Assembly: GCF_004193775.1 (NCBI RefSeq)
Contig: NC_041008.1
Coordinates: 9,192,731 to 9,256,730 of the forward strand
Reading direction: 5' to 3'
DNA length: 64,000 nt
From: Glycine soja
Taxonomy: Eukaryota; Streptophyta; Magnoliopsida; Fabales; Fabaceae
Positions 57,156 through 64,000 of this stretch are shown piece after piece; the stretch's first letter is position 1; each line of letters starts with the position of its first letter. A model generated the notes under the pieces. That model worked only from the letters and a program-made list of their open reading frames with translations. It was not told the DNA's origin and made no database searches. A program made the translations under genes and the position numbers.

Positions 57156-58135
57156 TAAAAAAAGAGCAAAATACACAAATACCCCCTCAAATTTAGACAT
57201 ATTACAAGTATATTCCCTCTGTATTTGATCCCTACACAAATACTCATTATTTTGAAATTTTAATTATACTAATATTACTTCTCTTATAATGATGTTAATT
57301 TCGTTTATCCAGAATAGTCATGTGTGTTAGTCACATGGTCCTTTAAAAGAATTTTTATGACAAAACTATCCATGTCTTCTTTCAACCAACAGTTTAAATC
57401 ATACATTTTAGGGGTTTTTCATGCATTTGCTAGTTTTTGTTTGATTCCTATTGGCCAAATTGATTTCTTCATACACTTGTTCGATTTTTTTATGTATTCC
57501 CGAGTTATTAATCATGGGTCGTGAGTTTTATTTGTTTTTGTACTGAAGGTTTCATAGTTTGACATAAATCATAGTTTGTCTCACAGTTAGGTGCCTTTTT
57601 TTGTTTCCTTTATGAACCTATTTGGTGCTTTTTTGGGATTAAGGGTTTCTATTATGGATTGTTGGGTGTTGCTCTATGATGTTGGGTGTTGCTATTGTTG
57701 TTCATTATTTTCCAAATTTAGAATGCTATATCATTGTGTTTTTTTAAGATTTTTGTTTGTTGCTTCTAGGATGTTCGGCAAAATGTCTCAATCTAAGATT
57801 GTATCTTCTGGTAGTGTTAGTGGGGGCATGATATTTGTGAAACACCAAAAAATGTATTGTGTGTGGATCACAAATGGAAATATATTGTGAGGGAACCGTA
57901 GTCAATCCATATCGCAGAACATATTTTGGGGTTTCTAATTTGGGGGTTTTTAATTTGGGGATTTTAAAACATGTGAGGGGGTAGTGAAATGAGAGGTTTT
58001 AGAATTATAAAGGATAATTTCGATCTTTCGTAAACACACTAACAGCGTTAATTAACAGATTCGGTTAGGAGATACAAAAGAAATGCATTTTAAGGGAGGG
58101 GATGTGTTTTTATTAATTAATCTCTTTATTTGAGC
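57156..58135 (+). mobile_element. Possible Mutator-like element relic
   Basis: The left end (AAAATACACAAATACCCCCTC...) and the reverse complement of the right end (AAAAACACATCCCCTCCCTT...) are weakly alike, in the style of plant MULE terminal repeats. Between them the plus strand has a decayed block near 57775-57935 (MSQSKIVSSGSVSGGMI.., ending in FWGF after a stop) that recalls a GRF zinc finger with its cysteines lost. No target duplication was found, so this is tentative. Confidence 0.3.
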
Positions 58136-59502
58136 CTATGATACTATGTATGCTGAATTATGGCACACATTGTGCTAATATTCAGCTTTCTTATGTTGTT
58201 TCAGTTTTAATAAAACTTTGCTCATCAAAAAAGAAAAAAAAAACTCAACAACTGTTGTATTTTCAAGCATGCATACAAGATAATGTGAATTTGCTCATTT
58301 TATTGGTTTTATGAAAAGGTGAGTGTGAACAATATTGTGTACAGAAGGGTGAAGATGATATCAAAGTAGTAAATGATAGATTTATTGCGTGTACATTCAT
58401 GTTAAAAAGTTATATATACTTTTTGTGTTTTTGTTGTTTCCATAATTACTCTCTCTCTCTCTCTTTAATAATCAATGTTTTGTTCAATGCATCTTAATTA
58501 GGGTTCAAGCAATTCTTCCTTGTCTCTTTAATGTTTTCGTAAAGTATTTACCTTCTTCAGAATCTGCATCTTCATATGTAACATTTCATATGCTTTGACA
58601 CATTTAATGATCTTGCTAATTGTTGACTGACCAATTGCAGCTCTGGTTGCGTGTATGAACTTTTGTTTGAAGTTTGATGATTTTAGCATGAAATTGTTCT
58701 TTGTGCATCTTTTGATCTTCTTCCGACTTCGTAACATATTCATGAACTTTCTATTGTTGCATAGCAGCAAGAGAGTTATTTTTCATTGCATTCTTCTTGA
58801 TTTCTTTTGCTAACTTTTATATTTCATTTTCATTATGTGTTTCACGCTTTTCCAATCCAATTTCCATAACTAGAGCTTGTTCTCTGTTATTCTCGTTGCA
58901 ATTTAAACTTTTCGCATAAACAAAAATCCTTTTCAAGTTATCCATATGCCACTAGACTTAAAATGTATAAATATATTAGTTTATTTTTTCCAATCATAGC
59001 AAGGTTAATTTAGTGCATATTCTTATGGCATCTCATTTCCATGTATTTTAAGTGCTTTTTTTTTTTTGCTTGAATAATGTTAATCAAATTGGAGACAAGT
59101 TTATCTTGCCTTTGAGATTCTTCTTCAATAAGCTCGTGTCTGGTTTTATCGTCTATATTTCATAAATGTTCTTCATATTGTTCATTTTGTAGTAAAAAAC
59201 CTAGGTAATGCAAGCGTAAATACCAAACTTTTGCCAAGAATTCACAAAAAAAAAAAAAAAAAAAACTTTTTTTTCCTTCTGATGATGTAATTTATGTATG
59301 ACCAACCTTAAATAATGTTTTTCCATTATTAAGAACAAAGAATTAATACATTTAGATATTTGAAGGAAATCAAAATTAAATAATGCCTTAGGATAATAAA
59401 GAGCAAGCTCTACGAGCTTATTGGGGGCCACAACATTCTTCACATTTTCCATTATTGCCATTGTGGAGTCCGCCATAAACAATATAGTCAAAGATCCATC
59501 CA
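58136..59502. other. Unassigned, AT-rich, decayed coding flavour on minus strand
   Basis: Short minus-strand ORFs (58528-58770, rich in Lys and Met, and 59201-59503) may be remnants of one gene, but no family is recognised. A poly-A run lies at about 59247-59265. Confidence 0.3.
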
Positions 59503-60226
59503 TTGAATTGTTGTGCTAGTAGTGACCCTTGCTCAACTCACCTCCATTTTTCACTGTAACTGTCTTATCAATGTCATCACCCATAAACTCAAAAATATCA
59601 AAGAGGTCATAGTTCATCGACAAGCTTTAGAAGTGCTAGATAGAGGGTACTCCTACTAGCATCGACCGCCTATATACCAAACTCATCCAAATTGAGGTCA
59701 AAAGTTTCAAAGGGTAATAGGTTGTCAAACTTTGCAACAAAGTAGAAAGACGTGGTGATAGGACCCATTCTTTAAAATTAACACTAAATCCATAGTTGTT
59801 GGTGGGTTTTCAATGAACTTTAGGTTAGTTGACAAATTGAAAGTTCATCAAGATTTAGTTTTCGTGGACTTAACATTGATTTTAGTTTTTCAATGGATCC
59901 AAAGTTCATTGAAAACTCATTGAGAATAATGGACATAAAGCAAATATTAGATAATGGGTCCTACCACTAATGTTCTCACTCATACACCTCTTTCTACTTT
60001 GTTGCAAAGTTTGACAACCTTCTATCCTTTGACATTTTTGACCTCAATCCAAATGAGTCTGGTAGGCGACCGAGGCTAGTAGGAGTGTCCTTTGTTGGGC
60101 ACTTTCGAGGCTTGTCGATGGACTACAGCTTTTTTGATACTCTTAAGTTTATCGATGATGATGTAGATAAAAGAGTCACTTTGAAAAGCAGAGCGAGGGA
60201 CACCAAGTAGCACAACAATTTGAGGA
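59503..60226. repeat. Long inverted repeat, arms about 320 bp (59503-59823 and 59899-60226)
   Basis: The right arm read in reverse complement follows the left arm through nearly its whole length with moderate divergence and small indels; only about 75 bases separate them. Shared blocks include TTGTCAAACTTTGCAACAAA, GAGGTCAAAA, ACTCCTACTAGC and TTTTCAATGAACTTT. Both arms carry the same coding-like frame when read outward from the centre (right arm open 59971-60210). RNA from either strand would fold into a long hairpin. Confidence 0.8.
59971..60210 (+). pseudogene. Coding-like fragment in the right arm of the inverted repeat
   Basis: An open frame of about 79 codons with no good start: TSFYFVAKFDNLLSFDIFDLN.., LVGVSFVGHFRGLSMDYSFFD, then KFIDDDVDK to a TAG at 60208. 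The left arm on the minus strand has the same frame with stops (KFDNLLPFETFDLNLDEFG). Amino-acid make-up looks like a real exon, but I cannot name the source gene. Confidence 0.35.
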
Positions 60227-61336
60227 ATGGGTTCCACAACCAAAATAAGGAACACAATATTTACCTAAAACAAGAACCCAAATCAGATTTCATAGAAGTA
60301 GAGAACTTGAGCTTATGTAAAACCATCAAGAGAAAGGAGAGAAGTGTAAAAAACAAGGTTTACCAAGTAACAAGTAAGCCTTCTAACTCAAGAGGAGCAG
60401 AAAATAACTTTGCCTTAGAAGATCCACAACTTCAATCACTAGAGGGGAATATCAATGGAGATGATACGTGTGCTTTGCAAGAGACGGAAAAACTAGTCTT
60501 TTAGGTTATGGTGGCTGCTACAACAAAGAAAGTAATTGCTTGCCACTAATTAAATACCATCACACATAACTAAACCCTAAAGACCCGATGGGCCTTCTCA
60601 AATCCTTCCCAAGGCCGAAAACAGCTCAAGCCCATCAACACATCCTATAACTAATTAAACATAAGATTTTCATTTTAATTATGTTTTTCACAAATACAAA
60701 ATCAATTTAATTGCTCTTGTAGTTTAATTAAAATTACTTAATTATGTATTTAACAAAACCAACGATGCCCCAGTCAATATATATGATGGAGCATGAGACA
60801 AGGATTAAGATAAGTAAAGTACATGATCTTGATTCAAATTGTTCAACTTGGACTATTTGATCAAATAAATTACTCTCTATTTGGTCGGACTCTAAAATGA
60901 TCAAATTTTGTATCGTTTTCCTTTTTTTTCAACACAATAACAGAGTTCACTTTAGATTAAAAAAACAAAAAAAAAACTGAAAATTACAAAGTTAAAAAAC
61001 TTAGCAATAAATAAATCTCGCGTATGTGTCATAAAAAGACAAACATAGGGGAATAAAATTCACCATCAAATCACTTTGAATGGTTTGTACTCATTCATGA
61101 AATATCGAATCTCAATCAAATCAAAGAAGTACCAAGTAATTTTTGAAAAATAGTTATATCTAAATTATTTGATATTTCATTGACTGGTTAAGACAAATCT
61201 TCACTCATTATTTGAAGCATCAGGGAAAAATAAACAGAATAAAACAACTAAAGCCAAACAGTTGTAAGAAGGAGGGAACGGTACAATTCCTCCCGGCCAC
61301 ATTCAATGTCGTATTACAATTCGTTTTGAGCTATGC

Positions 61337-61339
<3 letters not shown>

Positions 61340-61404
<65 letters not shown>
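61340..61404. repeat. (TA)n microsatellite
   Basis: About 32 TA units. Confidence 0.95.
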
Positions 61405-61406
<2 letters not shown>

Positions 61407-61438
61407 TCAATCTAGCAAATTAAGATATGTATTTATTC

Positions 61439-61720
61439 ATTAAATAATATTATTTATTATATTTATTAAATACAATATATAATTAATATTACAATGCTTA
61501 AACACTTTATTAATGTAGTATTTATAATTATATAAATATTAAATAATATTTTTTATTATGTTTATTAAATATAATATATAATTGATATCACACATACACA
61601 CTTTATTAATGTAGCACTTATATAAACATTAAATAATATCATTTATTACATTAATTAATTATAATATATAATTAATGTTATAAAATTAATTAATATCATA
61701 TACATATGTATTTAATGTAT
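61439..61720. repeat. AT-rich tandem repeat, about three units of 90-99 bp
   Basis: Units start at 61439, 61538 and 61628, each beginning ATTAAATAATAT, followed by TTTATTA, then ATATAATTAAT or ATATAATTGAT; the first two units also share CACTTTATTAATGTAG. Confidence 0.7.
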
Positions 61721-63545
61721 GCATTTAACACACATGTAAAGATTACTTTGTTCTAAAATAAGTGTGCATTTGAAAAAAAAAATTAATTGTCTCAGAATAA
61801 GTGTTATAGTAAGGTTAGTTTTGTGAAACTTTATTGCATAGCTTGCATAACTTTTATAAATTTGTGTAAAACAACTTAGGAAAACACTAATTTGGAAATA
61901 AAGGAAGTATTATCATTTATATTAAATTTAACATAAATTAATATTACACAGTATATGTACGTATTTAATGTATTAAATAATATTAATGTATGTATTTAAA
62001 TAATATTTAATGTTGGATCGGTGTCTATCCAAATATTTCTTGTATAAGTATAAAATATATTTTTAATCTCTCAATTATTTAAGATTTTTATTTTCAATCC
62101 CTCAACTGAAATATGATTAGACTTACTGAATACACTATTTTTGTTTTTATCATTGCCATCAAGTTTTCCTGTTAAATGTTAGTGTGACAATTGAATTGTA
62201 GCAGTTTTTATTTTTGACAATTAAAATTTGCCAAAAAATTTGCTAATAATATGATTTTTAATAATTCAAAAATCAATTTTTTTGTTCGAGAAACTGGGAT
62301 TAAATAACATTTCAAAAACAAAAGCCATCCTTATATTCTCATATTACCAATCAAACATTTAAAAACCACATCTACGTTAAAGTGCAAGTTGCCCCATCTT
62401 GGTATTCTCGTACCAATCAAACATTTTAAAAAACCCATCTTCTTCAAAGCCACTTCAGCCATGGAACCCACAAAAGATAATTTATAACTGAATATTGAAA
62501 ATACAAATTAGGTATCAAAGGGCGACAAAAAATTCATCAATTGCTCTAACCCTTTCTCTATCTCTTGGAATTACTCACGCAAAATCTCTACCTAAGAAGC
62601 TTCCTTCTGGATGGAGACCTTGCGATCGTGCGTGCTTGCAGTGGAGCTTGTCGGCGTCGAGTTCCTCATCTTCGTTCCTCTTTAAATGTTGATTGTGTCG
62701 TTGAGGAAGGGGGATTGTGCAAAACGGTGCAATGGGCGAGCAAAGGTGTTTCAAGAATCGGCTTCCAAAGGAGGCGGTGGACGTGCATCATGCCTGTCTT
62801 AAATGTGTTAAAGTTTTCATGAAGCTACCTCCATGAAGATCTTCAAGTTTTTTTTTTTGTTCTTTTATCTATTTTATTGTTTAGATTGCTGCTACTGACT
62901 TTTAGTTTACGAGGATGATGGATGAGAAGGAAATACTTTTTGTGTTGAAATGCTAAGATGGGACTAGGTCCAAATAATTAGGTTTTAAGAGATGATGGAT
63001 GTGTGTGCTATTGCTTACAATGGTTTTTTGTTCTTGTTGTTGATTGTTGTTTAGCTTTAGTCACCAGAAAGATGGATGCATGGCAAAAATATCCTGTGTT
63101 AAAATATTAAGATTTAGATGTATGAAGCTATTGCTTACTAATGTTCTTTGTTAATTTTGGATTTTGGATCTTGGTTTTTGTTCTGGTTCATCGTCTTACT
63201 GTTGATTCTTGTGTTGGTTCTCACTACTAAAAAAAGATATTTTACGACACTAAATCAAGGACGATTTTATAAAACCTTACTTGTAAAAAATACTACAAGC
63301 TTTCAAAGACAATCCTCTAAAAATTGTCTTTAAATGCTTGCTTTCAAAAAGAGTTATCTCTAAAAATTGTCTTTGAAATTTGAATGCCTTTAAATATTTT
63401 GGTTCTCGCTTAATTACTTTTCCTGCTCATTTCTTTTTTGCTAATCTAGTTTCTCTCATCTCCTCACCCTTACTCTCTGTGTTGTCACTCTTGTCTGCCG
63501 CCGATGTTGAACCCATTGTCATCGTCAAAATCACCATTGTCGAAC

Positions 63546-64000
63546 GTTCTTGCTCTGGCTCTGATCCCATCCCTGAAAGGGGAGTTCCAGTGGATGTTCG
63601 AATTCCGCCTCAAGGCCTTCGACAAATTCCAGTCCATGAAGGAACCCACGTGGTTCGACAACACTTACCCCCCCCCCCCTTTCCATCGAGTTCCAGAACA
63701 TCTGCTACTACTCTAAGTCGAAGAATAAGCCCTTACTCCAATCCCTCGACGACGCCAACCTAAAGCTTCCCCGCTACTTCGACAAGCTTAGCATCCCTCT
63801 CAATGAGCAAAAGAGCCTCGCCAATGTCATCATCGATGTAGTCCTCAACAGTGTCTTCATCGCCACAACGCACTGCAAAACCCTAGAAAAAGTTGACATC
63901 ATTTTCTGCTCCATCTTCGAGGCCATTAAGAATTTGTTGAAGGAGCAAAATGAGGAAAGTGGACTTGTCAAAAGAAGCATTGCTTCAAGGTTTGATTCAT
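63546..64000 (+). pseudogene. SUFB: SufB-like Fe-S cluster scaffold pseudogene, 5' part, runs off the window
   Basis: SufB is the plastid SUF scaffold subunit that builds Fe-S clusters with SufC and SufD. The block EFQWMFEFRLKAFDKFQSM, then EPTWFDNT, matches the start of the SufB core. After a run of C at 63669-63680 the frame shifts, and the text continues IDFQNICYYSKSKNKPLLQSL, LDDANLKLPRYFDKL, PLNEQKSLANVIIDVVLNS, VFIATTHCKTLEK, IIFCSIFEAI. This follows the known order of SufB (compare its LNEQ..LANVAVDAV and IATTH.KTLEKAG blocks). The C-run indel breaks the frame, and several conserved residues are changed, for example Gly lost after TLEK. Text after EAIKNL no longer looks like SufB. No introns are visible. 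It is probably a decayed duplicate or retrocopy. Confidence 0.75.

Larger units (their letters stand above)
60227..63545. other. Intergenic; a weak 94-codon ORF, (TA)n tract and AT-rich tandem repeats
   Basis: A Lys/Glu/Asn-rich ORF at 60220-60504 (+) overlaps the end of the inverted repeat and shows no family marks; I do not call it a gene. A (TA)n tract runs 61340-61404. Three diverged tandem units start at 61439, 61538 and 61628. Short ORFs near 62495-62822 are unsupported. Confidence 0.45.

Noticed and set aside
57324..57524. 66-codon ORF as a host membrane protein
   Set aside because: It lies within the possible MULE relic, has no supporting promoter, and its hydrophobicity follows from T-rich DNA.
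60220..60504. 94-codon plus-strand ORF as a gene
   Set aside because: It begins inside the arm of the inverted repeat, has no recognised domain and a composition (Lys, Asn, Glu) common in chance A/T-rich frames.
62495..62822. Two overlapping plus-strand ORFs
   Set aside because: No conserved-looking blocks, and the two frames compete; no promoter or splice evidence.

Overview
The window reads as nuclear DNA of a dicot, most likely a legume close to soybean. It is AT-rich, its host genes have introns with GT-AG borders, and it is full of plant LTR retrotransposons of the copia and gypsy/chromovirus types. The legume assignment is my impression from the repeat families and protein flavour; no search was run.

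Layout. 1-7184: two nested Ty1/copia elements. The 3' part of one element (1-2130) sits in the gag of a second (2131-7184), which also carries a solo LTR with a near-perfect target duplication (2754-3738). 9377-11082 (-): an apparently intact two-exon chlorophyllase. 14010-16144 (+): an apparently intact five-exon reticulon-like gene. 19649-19885 (+): a small membrane protein with a GAGC-repeat tail. 23088-23131: 5' half of a tRNA-Leu(CAG) gene, cut off by a decayed gypsy chromovirus (A, 23128-27844, -). The other end of A sits inside a Cys-rich host gene (27845-28299, -), whose reading frame runs on into the LTR.

30025-32077 (+): a PPR gene killed by a solo LTR and three stop codons. 32933-34343 (-): a two-exon gene for a small, probably organelle-targeted acidic protein. 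36105-39540 (+): a decayed hAT transposase with a 1.4 kb nested insertion. 39581-44377 (-): decayed gypsy element C. 46635-51911 (-): gypsy element B, complete, with one open 1520-codon gag-pol frame, near-identical LTRs and a perfect 5-bp target duplication (GATTC). 52406-52762 (+): a small orphan ORF. 54382-56094 (-): a reticulon pseudogene that is an inverted duplicate of the 14-16 kb locus. 57.1-58.1 kb: a possible MULE relic. 59503-60226: a long inverted repeat whose arms look coding. 63546-64000 (+): a SufB (Fe-S scaffold) pseudogene running off the window.

The genes do not form a pathway. Likely functional host genes are the chlorophyllase (pigment breakdown), the reticulon (ER membrane shaping), the small membrane protein and the putative organelle protein. 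The rest records repeated transposon insertion, solo-LTR formation and local duplication. The most notable points are the intact chromovirus whose Pol C-terminus lies inside its LTR, the in-frame host/LTR fusion, the inverted reticulon duplication and the long coding-like hairpin.
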